From assembly GCA_010015655.1 (NCBI GenBank), contig ML976692.1:368980-432979 (forward strand): DNA of 64,000 bases, read 5' to 3'. The notes beneath the pieces are model-generated. The model made no database searches. It had not been told where the DNA came from and saw only the letters and a program-made list of their open reading frames with translations. The DNA comes from Bimuria novae-zelandiae CBS 107.79 (lineage: Eukaryota; Ascomycota; Dothideomycetes; Pleosporales; Didymosphaeriaceae). The translations under genes were made by a program, and so were the position numbers. Shown here one piece after another: positions 56,565 through 64,000 of the stretch. Numbering within the stretch: the stretch's first letter is position 1; each line of letters begins with the position of its first letter.

Positions 56565-58870
56565 CTAACGCCCTGCCATCCCCAAAGTCACCATGAATGT
56601 AACCTTCCCACTCCCCCCGCCCGTCCCTGCACGCACATGACCTAAATAAGCCCCTAATTCGCCATCGTTATCAATACCCACACAGATCTCTTCCCCCCGC
56701 GATGCAAGCACGCCTTCGAGTCCTAGCACCACCGTCCCCGGATGCTCCCTAGCGGCCAGCTTTCTCACATCGTCGACGCCGCCGCGGCCCTGCAGGACGC
56801 TAAGCCAGACAGACTTGTGCGGAAAGGGTGTGACGCTCCGCGGATGGAGGCGTAAATAGATGGGCAGCGGGTTGGCGGTGCCGGCGGATGGCGCGGCTGC
56901 GTGGGTCGGCTGCAGGTAATGCGGCGATGTGGGGAAAGCGCGCAGCGGGTTGGGGGCGTGGGTATGCGGGTGTGCGAGGTTGGGGTCAGGATGGGGGCCG
57001 CCGCGGTAGTCGAGGTGTTGGGGTTGGTGTTGGAGTGTGGGGACAGTAGCGAGTTGAAAGGGCAGGACGGCGTCGCTGGCGGCTAGCAGGAGGGAGGGGT
57101 CGATTTGCAGATCTGCGTCGGGGGCGAGCGGTTCAATGTCCCTAGGGGTGTGGTCTTGCTGGCGGCTAACATTTTCGAGCGCAGCGCTGGCGTTGGCGCT
57201 CCCGTGGGTGCTGCGCGTTGTTCTGGAACGGGTAATGGCCCGGGACGAAAGCGAGGGTTGCGGCACGGTGGGCGGAGCGGGACCTGGGCCAGGCCCACGA
57301 TGCGTGCTTGTGGTCCCTTGTCCAGAGGCTACTTTTTCGTATCGCGTAGTCTCGGCCCGCAGCCGCTTCATCACGTCGCAGGCCAATACTTCGACTGCGC
57401 GCAGTCTCTGCATGCGCTCAGCATCGTCCACAGGGGCCGCGATCGCTTCCCTCAACAGTTCAGATCCATCAACCCAACGCTGTTTGAGCTCGTTCCAGTG
57501 TTGACTGCCAGTCTCAAACTTGTTGGTGAAGTGATCTGCTTTTAGTATCTCATAGAAAGCATGCTTGACCTCGCGGGTCTGCGCAGGGTTCAGATTGAGC
57601 GCGTTCTTTGCTTCTGCAAGGCTCATACGGGTCTCCATCACTCTCATTCGTTTTGTCACATCCTGGCAAATGACATCCAAGGACAGTGTCTTATAGTTCT
57701 TCGGCTTCCACAGTGCATCCGCTTGGTGAAACACCTCAGGATGTTGTTGGAAGGTAGCGGATAGGTGGTGATTCTCTCGAATGAGACGTTGTAGTAGTTG
57801 GACCCATTTCTCAGGGCCTGCCACGGTCTTCTTGATGACGCCCTGCTCCCTGCAAATAGCTTGAAACTGGGCTCGTATCTGTGCATAAAGCTTATTGTCT
57901 AGGTTGAGGTACGCTTTGCTCTCGTCGAGTGTGGTTTCGGAGGGGAATCGAGGGGGTTCGCCAGGAGCATCGGCGGGGAGACCAGCCCAGCCTCTTGTGC
58001 GCCGTCGTCGTTTGCGCGCTCGCCACTTCTCGTTGCTCTCGGCTTGGAGTTGCTGTTGTCGTAGTTGGCGGCGAAGGGCTTCTGCTGGGTCGAGAGCGTC
58101 CGATCGAGGGATGGATTCCGACTGATTCGCCGCAGCATCGTCTCCGGAGTGCTCATGATCATTGTGCTCCTCCTCCGACTCTTCCTCGCTGGTGCCCGCT
58201 TCCTGCAGTATCGCAGCCGCCAGTTGGTCAATCGGTCCATTCCCTGTAGGTATTCCTTCCACTCTTTTGGTCTTCTTCGCTGCCTTCGATGTCTCTTTTT
58301 TCTTAGGTGCCACAGCACAATTCCCCTTGGTCTTGCCCTCTCTCAAGAACCACTTGAACCTCGTGCGCACCCGCATGAGCTCGCGGTCATTGATCTGGAA
58401 TCCCTCCGCCTGGAGCACCTCCAGCATGACCTTCTGACTCGTATTTTTCTCCCATAGTTCCTTTACACGCGCTATCAGATTCTGGTCTTTATACGCCGGG
58501 CTTTGCTTTCCGGGGAAACCCCAACGCTGTATGCGCGTCAGCTAGGAACATCGCGAATACCGATGGCAGGAGGTAGCGGGAGGAGGGCGAAAGCTGAAGA
58601 CAAGAATCGAGTAAACGAAGGTTCAGTGAGCGTACCTTGAACTGCGTCTGGAACGCTCGTTTGCTGCGCGTTTCGTCAGTTCACAACTCGCGCTGACGGG
58701 TGTGGCGAAGAGTACGGCGCGCCGTATTCTCAAAGATGCAGTTACGTGCGAACGTACCTAGGCGTGAAACCGCGCTGCCTCCAGTACTCAACCACCTCAT
58801 TCAAACTGCGTTTTTCGTTTACATAAAGCCGATAGCATTCTTCTTCTTTCCCGTCCCAGTTGTAAACCAT
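56565..58870 (-). CDS. Clr5-domain protein (ascomycete-specific)
   Basis: Model complement(join(56565..58526,58636..58663,58758..58870)), 700 aa. The N-terminus MVYNWDGKEEECYRLYVNE, then VVEYWRQRGFTPSKRAFQTQF spliced across a 28-nt micro-exon, then KRWGFPGKQ, is the Clr5 domain (residues about 1-55), a putative DNA-binding helix-turn-helix found in ascomycetes. A second conserved helical block follows (VKELWEKNTSQKVMLEVLQ, RELMRVRTRFKWFLRE). The middle is acidic (EEESEEEHNDHEH) and basic (ARKRRRRTRG), then helical. The last 250 residues are Pro/His-rich, ending with a compact segment around 620-700. The start is set by the domain itself; the large final exon alone would miss it. Likely a nuclear regulator; targets unknown. 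Confidence 0.85.
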
Positions 58871-59187
58871 CTTCAAAGGCTGGTTCGCAAAGGTTGCTCA
58901 AGCAGATCATAAAGGGTAGGAACAGCCCGCCGGAATGCCAAGACGGCGACCGGGTGAACCTTGATCCACTACATTCACTCTACTCAGTGATTAATTCCAT
59001 AGTCTGGCTATTCGTTGCTAGGTGTAGATTCGACTCTCCAGTTTATTCAACTCGTTTCAGCAATATAGGTGTGCGCTCACCCACCCCAACATAGCACAGG
59101 AAGTGAGCCGCGGTCGCAGAATAGATACCGTAGTGTATAGCTCCCAAAGCTTACAAGATCCTCTGATAACTAGCTCTAGATTCTTCC
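58871..59187. other. short intergenic between co-directional genes
   Basis: About 320 bp: promoter of the Clr5-domain gene and 3' flank of the helicase gene. Nothing else seen. Confidence 0.5.
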
Positions 59188-61458
59188 CTATTCAAATCCC
59201 TCAAACTCGCTTTCACCCGCCTCAGTCCCCTCCTCACCCCCCTTCTCCCCATCCCGCCCCTCTTCCTTCCTCTTCCGACTCCCCACCTTCGCACCTTTCC
59301 GCCTATTCTCCACCCTCCTCTCATACCCACTCTTCGTACTAATCCTCCCCTTCACCTTTCCATCCTCGCTCTTCACACTCCTCCTCGCCTCCACCCCCTT
59401 CCTCTTCAACACCTGCTTATCATTCTTACTCACATCTGGCAGCGCATCCAACAGCCACTGCTGTACACTCATCTCACTCTCGTCGACGCCCCTCAGCTTC
59501 TCGCTCGCGCGGATCACGTTGGCGATGAGCTTGACGTACGGCACGTCTTCCTGCGTGTAAAAGGTGACTGCGACGCCTCCCTCGCGGCCGGCGCGCCCCG
59601 TGCGTCCAACGCGATGCACGTATGCGGCGGCCGAGTTAGGCACGTCGTAGTTAACGACGCCGTTGAGGCCCCGGAAATCGACGCCGCGCGCGAGAAGGTC
59701 GGTGGTGATGAGGACCCAAATTTCGCCGCGGCGGAAGTTGGTCATGATGGCTTCACGCGCTGTGCCCGAGAGATCGGCGTGGAGGACGGCGATGCGCGAG
59801 CTTCCTCCCGCCTCAGGAGGTATGTCGTACAGAAGTTCGGAGTGCAGAGCGACAGCGCGGGTAATCGTTTGCGTGAAGACGAGGAAAGGTGGGCGCAGAG
59901 ATGGGCCGGACGAGGTGGTCGGAGCAGCGGTAGGATGAAGGAGCTGGCGGAGTCCGAGGAGTTTGCCTTGTTCGGTTGCCGCGTAGGTGAGTTGGTGGGA
60001 AATGTTTGGAATGGCTGTGTCCTTTAGACCGACGACGAGACGGATAAGTGGGCGTCGCGGCGGTAGAGGACTTTTAGAGGAGGATGAAAGGGTGGTCCAG
60101 CGAGTGTTTAGGGTGGAAATTGCTAGAGCTTCGACGTTGGAGCCCATGGTAGCGGACCAGAGACCGACACGGAGGAGAGGATTCGTGCAGGCATTCCATA
60201 TAGAAAGCGTTTGTTCGCGGAAAAGGGGGTCGAGGAGTACGTCTGCTTCGTCAAGCACCAGATGGCGGACGCTTGGAAGCGACGCGACATCGTCGTTTTG
60301 TTTGAGCGCGTTCAATAACGCTGCTGGGGTAGTGACCAGTATTGCAGCCTTGACTTTCGCCGCTCGTTTCCGCTTCCATTCCTTCTGCGGTACGATCTTT
60401 CCTTCGTTCTCACTGTCGGATGCGCTCTCGTGTTCCTCTTCCGAGCCATCAGCAGCGTCAGCATCGTCCTCGACATCCTCTTCTTCTGGTCGGTCCACAA
60501 CTTCCATACCCTTCTTCATGAGAGTAGCCTTCAGCCCAGTGCCTTTGGACATCTTCCTCGCCTCGTTTACGATCTGTGATGCCAGTTCTCGTGTTGGCGC
60601 CACAATGACGGCACGAGGGCCTTCTTCGCTATTTGTTGCCTTTTCAGAAAGAAGCGCGTCGATAATCGGTATGAGAAACGCAATCGTCTTCCCGCTGCCC
60701 GTAGGTGCCACACTCAGCAGATCAACGTCACCGCCATATTGCGCACCTGACATGTCGTCCGCCGTGGCCTGATGCACATTGTGACCCTCTCTATCCACTT
60801 TTCTCGACTTCAGAAGTAACGGCAGGGCTCCCAGCTGGACCTCAGTAGGTAGGGTATACGCCTGCTCCTTCAAATTCTCCGCCAACCGCCTCGAAATGAC
60901 ATACCTCGACCGCAATTGGGCGAAAGAAGTGAGCGGCTGCGGGAACAGCTGCTTCTTTGCCTCCTTTTTCTTTTCTTTCTCCTTCTTCTCCTTCTTGCGC
61001 TTTTTCTTCTTTTTCTCGGGCTGTGCCTCTTCCTCCTTTGGCGCAAAGTCCTCCAGCACCGTGACCTTCAGCTTATGCGACCGCAGTATCCGCTTACTCT
61101 CGTCCTCATCGTAGGATTCGTCGTGTTGTTCTTCGTGCACGCCGTTTGACTGTGCATCGTCTTGTGGTTGGCTAGCGCGCTTTCGTTTCGTTTCTGGGGC
61201 TTGTGTTTTGGGTCCTGCATCTTCTTTGGTGGAGGGAGCGCTGAAAAAATCTAGGTCTGCAGGCAATGGTGCGGTAGCTTCTTCGGTATCTTTCCCCCGT
61301 TTCCGCTTCTTGCTTTTCTTTGTCTCTGGAGAGGGTGCGATTGGCTCATCGTGGCCGAATAGCTGCGGGTTTGCGACTGCGCCGGCGGAGGGAAGCTTTT
61401 GCGCAGGCGCAGATTGTGCTACTTTGGACGAGCGCGAGAGGAGTTTGAAGACGTTCAT
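59188..61458 (-). CDS. ROK1: DEAD-box RNA helicase ROK1/DDX52 type, ribosome biogenesis
   Basis: Single exon, 756 aa. The start MNVFKLLSRSSKVA is the family's own N-terminal motif. A lysine-rich tract follows (EKKKKKRKKEKKEKEKKK, about 150-170), likely nucleolar targeting. Helicase motifs are in order: PTEVQ of the Q-motif, APTGSGKT (about 250-257), VIVAPTRELASQI, VLDEADVLLD (about 400), LWSATMG as SAT, TTDLLARGVDF and HRVGRTGRAG (about 613). An acidic insert of ~60 residues (DDADAADGSEEEHESASDSE) splits domain 1. The C-terminus is basic. ROK1 acts in the nucleolus in early 18S rRNA processing of the 40S subunit with snoRNAs. DRS1 or DBP-type helicases are excluded by the N-terminus. Confidence 0.9.
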   Translation of the reverse strand: MNVFKLLSRSSKVAQSAPAQKLPSAGAVANPQLFGHDEPIAPSPETKKSKKRKRGKDTEEATAPLPADLDFFSAPSTKEDAGPKTQAPETKRKRASQPQDDAQSNGVHEEQHDESYDEDESKRILRSHKLKVTVLEDFAPKEEEAQPEKKKKKRKKEKKEKEKKKEAKKQLFPQPLTSFAQLRSRYVISRRLAENLKEQAYTLPTEVQLGALPLLLKSRKVDREGHNVHQATADDMSGAQYGGDVDLLSVAPTGSGKTIAFLIPIIDALLSEKATNSEEGPRAVIVAPTRELASQIVNEARKMSKGTGLKATLMKKGMEVVDRPEEEDVEDDADAADGSEEEHESASDSENEGKIVPQKEWKRKRAAKVKAAILVTTPAALLNALKQNDDVASLPSVRHLVLDEADVLLDPLFREQTLSIWNACTNPLLRVGLWSATMGSNVEALAISTLNTRWTTLSSSSKSPLPPRRPLIRLVVGLKDTAIPNISHQLTYAATEQGKLLGLRQLLHPTAAPTTSSGPSLRPPFLVFTQTITRAVALHSELLYDIPPEAGGSSRIAVLHADLSGTAREAIMTNFRRGEIWVLITTDLLARGVDFRGLNGVVNYDVPNSAAAYVHRVGRTGRAGREGGVAVTFYTQEDVPYVKLIANVIRASEKLRGVDESEMSVQQWLLDALPDVSKNDKQVLKRKGVEARRSVKSEDGKVKGRISTKSGYERRVENRRKGAKVGSRKRKEEGRDGEKGGEEGTEAGESEFEGFE

Positions 61459-61934
61459 GGTGGCAGGCAGAGATATTGTGCTGGAAGAAAGAAGACAAGC
61501 TCGCTACGGGCAAAAAGACATGTTGTGCGTGGAATGCTGGAGCTGTCGCAAAAAGTTCACGTTCCTCAAAAAGTTCACGTTCCTCAAAAAGTTGCCCGCG
61601 CCTCGGCCAATCGGCAAAACAAAACACCGATATCAGCTTTCACGCTTCGACGACGAAGACTTTTGGTTGAGAAGATGCATTGCCTAGTTGCACAGGAGAA
61701 AAGAAAATCTAAATCAGATATGTGCAGCATAATGGTACAGTGGTGGCCATTACATGTGCGCCGCATGCGCAAGTCCAGCTTCCAGCTCATCCGTTTCCGG
61801 CATCCGTCATTCCGCGATCACCATAACAAGCTTTCCGATGCAGCTACGCTCTCTGCATTCGGTTCTCACATTCGCCCTCGAAACCTATGGCCCTGAGTTA
61901 TCGGAAATAGGTGGGTATTGTCAATTGTGTACGT
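61459..61934. other. intergenic between ROK1 and ATP20
   Basis: About 480 bp: leader/promoter of ROK1 and 3' flank of the ATP synthase gene. It contains the 18-bp duplication listed separately. Confidence 0.5.
61550..61593. repeat. tandem 18-bp duplication close to the ROK1 start
   Basis: AAAAAGTTCACGTTCCTC at 61550-61567 is repeated exactly at 61568-61585, and a partial third copy AAAAAGTT follows. It lies 92-135 bp upstream of the ROK1 ATG, so in its promoter or leader. On the gene strand the unit reads GAGGAACGTGAACTTTTT. Confidence 0.85.
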
Positions 61935-62843
61935 CTAGTGCTCGCCGTGGTCCTTCGCGCGGTATCCAACGAGCTTGAAACGGCCGAGCATCTCACCAAC
62001 AGAGAAGAAACCGACAACCTCAGCGGCAACGATACCGGCGGAGATCCATTGTTGTTGAGAGAAACCGCGTACGCGGTTGAGGATGTTGACGGGTTGTGCG
62101 GAGGCTGTTTCGGCAGTGCGGGCACCTGCATTGAGGAGGCTTGTGGGGTTCTTGAGCGCGTTGGTCACGGGCTGGAGATACTGGGAGATGGTGGCCATGT
62201 TACTGCGTGCTCTGTTAGATCTGTGTCTATGAATCTGAAGGTATGGAGGGTAGTCGTACGGTGGTGCCATGCCACGCTGGTGAGCAACGAGCTTGCCGAG
62301 CTCCAGGCCGACTCTTGAGTAGTAGATGACGCGCGGGATCAGAGCTGGAGAGATTACGAATTAGCACATGCTTCCAGATAATGCCTGGTCGCAATCATCG
62401 GAAGTCCTTCGCTGTCTAGGGGCTTTTGACTGCAACGCGCTACGCGCTTTCGTCCAACACGGCTATGCGAGCTCCATACTGTGCCATTGGGCTCCCCCAA
62501 AGCTTTTCTCCGAGAGATGCAGCTCCTCCATATCCAATGCCACTCTGTACCCAGGCGATGAACCGGAAATGGTGCACTAACCTTGCACGCTGCTGATCAA
62601 CCTCCCTGTCCGTCCTCCGACCCTGTTGGCCGCGTTCGTAGCCGCACTTCCGACCTTGCTTGCAGCAGCGCTCGCCGATGAGGTGACGCGGGTCAGGCCC
62701 TCGGATGCTTTTGACGCTCCCTCGGAAGCCTTCTCCTTCACGGCGCCAGCTGCTTCGGATGTGGACGAGGCATTGCGGATGCCGGTGCGGCGGACCGCGA
62801 AAGTCGAGTGCCGCAGCACTTGGCGGGAGGCTGCGAGAGACAT
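61935..62843 (-). CDS. ATP20: mitochondrial F1Fo ATP synthase subunit g
   Basis: Model complement(join(61935..62202,62260..62344,62582..62843)), 204 aa. The N-terminus MSLAASRQVLRHSTFAVRRT is Arg/Ser-rich without acids, a mitochondrial presequence, followed by an Ala/Ser/Lys-rich helical linker. The subunit g core begins with LIPRVIYYSRVGLELGKLV, continues through SQYLQPVTNALKNP and ends with the membrane helix WISAGIVAAEVVGFFSVGEMLGR, in which the GxxxG-type spacing used for ATP synthase dimerisation is partly seen. Introns of 57 and 237 bp were placed by frame and family sequence; the short second coding exon (85 nt) is needed for the YYSRVGLELGK block. Subunit g sits in the inner membrane and helps dimerise complex V and shape cristae. 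Confidence 0.88.
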
Positions 62844-63510
62844 TGTGAGAGGTTCCGGGCGCGAATTGGCGATGGGATGGTGATGAGAGGCCCTGCGTTG
62901 GAGGTTGGGTTCTGGAGAGATTTTTCGGGATTAGCAGGACTTCCGCGATGGTCTGTGCGATTGGCTCGGCAGGACGGCGTCACTTCACTTCAACTACTCT
63001 TACCTCACAGTGACGGAACGCGTGAGTAGGCATTGCAGTAAAGCAGTGCTCTGGTTTATTCTATCTCTGCTTCCTTAACTGTGCATATGTTCAATTGATG
63101 GTGTCCAGGTCACCAGCGCCTCCGGTTCATCGTGCTCCCGCCCAAATCCTCTTCTGTGCACTGTTAGAGATTCTTCTTCCATTTCTCTTTCCTACTCATG
63201 AGCTTTAAAATTCAAAATTAATTCGATCAAGATAATGAGCATGCAACATAGCGAATGGCGGAATATGGATATACAGATAAAGTTCCGGGAATAGCAAGAA
63301 GTGGGATTAAGAGTTTAACTGTGGAAGAGCGAGGAGGCCGAGAGGAGAGGACGAAAAGGACAAGCATCAATGCCTTATCTCGAAGCACGTCACAAAAAGA
63401 AAGGCTCCCAGATTCTCTTATGCTGCATTAAAGAGGTAGCTCGGCAAGCATCAAGCAGTCCATGGGTGTCACATGGACGGCTTGATCACTACCTGCCCGA
63501 AAGTATTGGT
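62844..63510. other. intergenic
   Basis: 670 bp: promoter of ATP20 and the 3' flank of the gene at the window edge. No other feature seen. Confidence 0.5.
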
Positions 63511-64000
63511 TTACGGCCAGTAGTCAATGGTGGAATAAACTGACACCAGCTCCCTTAGTCGATCATTCCTCAAAATTTCCGGGTTGCCTGTCCTTTCGAA
63601 GTTGTACGCCGCAATAGCGGAATCTACTTCGCTCCCATGAACGAGCTCGACCTTACCGCGCCAGACGATCCCTTTGTGCTTGAGTCCATCTGCATCCGTT
63701 CTGTTGTAACACAATTGGCCTTCCTTCACCACGAACTCGATATCATCCCACGCACGCGCCTCGAGTGATTTTGTGCCAGGCCTGACTGCATTAGCTATAC
63801 CTGGTAGCGGCGAAGAGGGCGTGAGATACGTACATGTAATAAACAGGCTTGCCGTGATGATGGTGGAACTTGTTGCAGATCTCGTTCTCCATCTAGACGA
63901 CGAGGGCGTCGTGGGGAAGGACAATCGCCGAATCTTTCCGGGCCTCGTCGCGCGCAAAGGCCTTGTACTTGCCCGGTACAATGTTGCGGTCACGACAGAC
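63511..64000 (-). CDS. unrecognised protein, 3' part, cut by window edge; in-frame TAG
   Basis: The last exon is 63511-63781; the previous one is 63834 to at least 63892, joined by a 52-bp intron (GTACGT...AGTCAG). The product ends SVYSTIDYWP and contains WDDIEFVVKEGQLCYNRTD and KGIVWRGKVELVHG; I know no such family. Upstream of the codon ATG at 63892 the same frame reads RNIVPGKYKAFARDEARK...LPHDALVV followed by TAG at 63893-63895, then MENEICNKFHHHHG. The match in frame and style across the stop suggests either a nonsense mutation (CAG>TAG) or an intron ending in CTAG. The 5' end is outside the window. Confidence 0.5.
   Translation of the reverse strand, partial: SVVTATLYRASTRPLRATRPGKIRRLSFPTTPSSSRWRTRSATSSTIITASLFITCTYLTPSSPLPGIANAVRPGTKSLEARAWDDIEFVVKEGQLCYNRTDADGLKHKGIVWRGKVELVHGSEVDSAIAAYNFERTGNPEILRNDRLRELVSVYSTIDYWP

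Noticed and set aside
59987..60772. 261-codon plus-strand frame
   Set aside because: It lies antisense inside the clear ROK1 helicase gene; its Ser/Arg-rich composition is the mirror of acidic/lysine-rich codons.

Overview
The window is nuclear DNA of a filamentous ascomycete (Pezizomycotina, most like Dothideomycetes). The support is: short introns of about 45-150 bp with GT(A/G)NGT donors, CTRAC-type branch points and YAG acceptors; ascomycete-only families (Clr5-domain protein, 2EXR/F-box-like proteins, Cps1-type GT2 glycosyltransferase, fungal hybrid histidine kinase); and a retrotransposon whose damage is almost entirely CpA>TpA / TpG>TpA, the signature of repeat-induced point mutation (RIP). 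The species cannot be named from sequence alone.

Layout. 1-5.9 kb: AT-rich RIP-damaged block with the protease-RT-RNase H-integrase-chromodomain part of a Ty3/Gypsy element, an antisense coiled-coil frame and the 3' LTR. 6.2-7.1 kb: MYND zinc-finger gene. 7.4-13.7 kb: three tandem paralogous 2EXR/F-box-like genes on the minus strand, two of them broken. 16.3-18.0 kb: Dal5-type MFS permease. 20.8-22.6 kb: mitochondrial lysyl-tRNA synthetase. 23.9-25.7 kb: aquaporin with a long N-terminal extension. 26.2-27.3 kb: mismatch-specific uracil/thymine DNA glycosylase. 29.3-31.2 kb: convergent pair of a small cysteine-rich CYSTM-like protein and a WW-domain protein. 32.7-37.7 kb: hybrid histidine kinase in eight exons. 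38.2-40.7 kb: two co-directional genes that look like the first two steps of fungal L-rhamnose catabolism (L-rhamnose 1-dehydrogenase and L-rhamnono-lactonase). 41.2 kb: 19-bp minisatellite. 45.6-47.2 kb: Cps1-like GT2 glycosyltransferase. 47.2-56.5 kb: gene-poor stretch holding a nested transposon stack at 52.8-53.9 kb (TA-flanked inverted-repeat element, invaded by a solo LTR with a perfect 5-bp target duplication and by a smaller palindromic element). 56.6-64 kb: dense minus-strand housekeeping block with a Clr5-domain protein, ROK1/DDX52 RNA helicase, ATP synthase subunit g and a gene cut by the window edge.

Gene models were spliced by hand: donors and acceptors were chosen to keep frame and family motifs. 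The only evident functional unit of neighbours is the rhamnose pair; the others are mixed housekeeping and accessory genes. No new defence, toxin or RNA system was convincingly seen. The most unusual structures are the nested transposon stack, the sequence shared between the Gypsy LTR end and the palindromic element, and the decaying 2EXR cluster.
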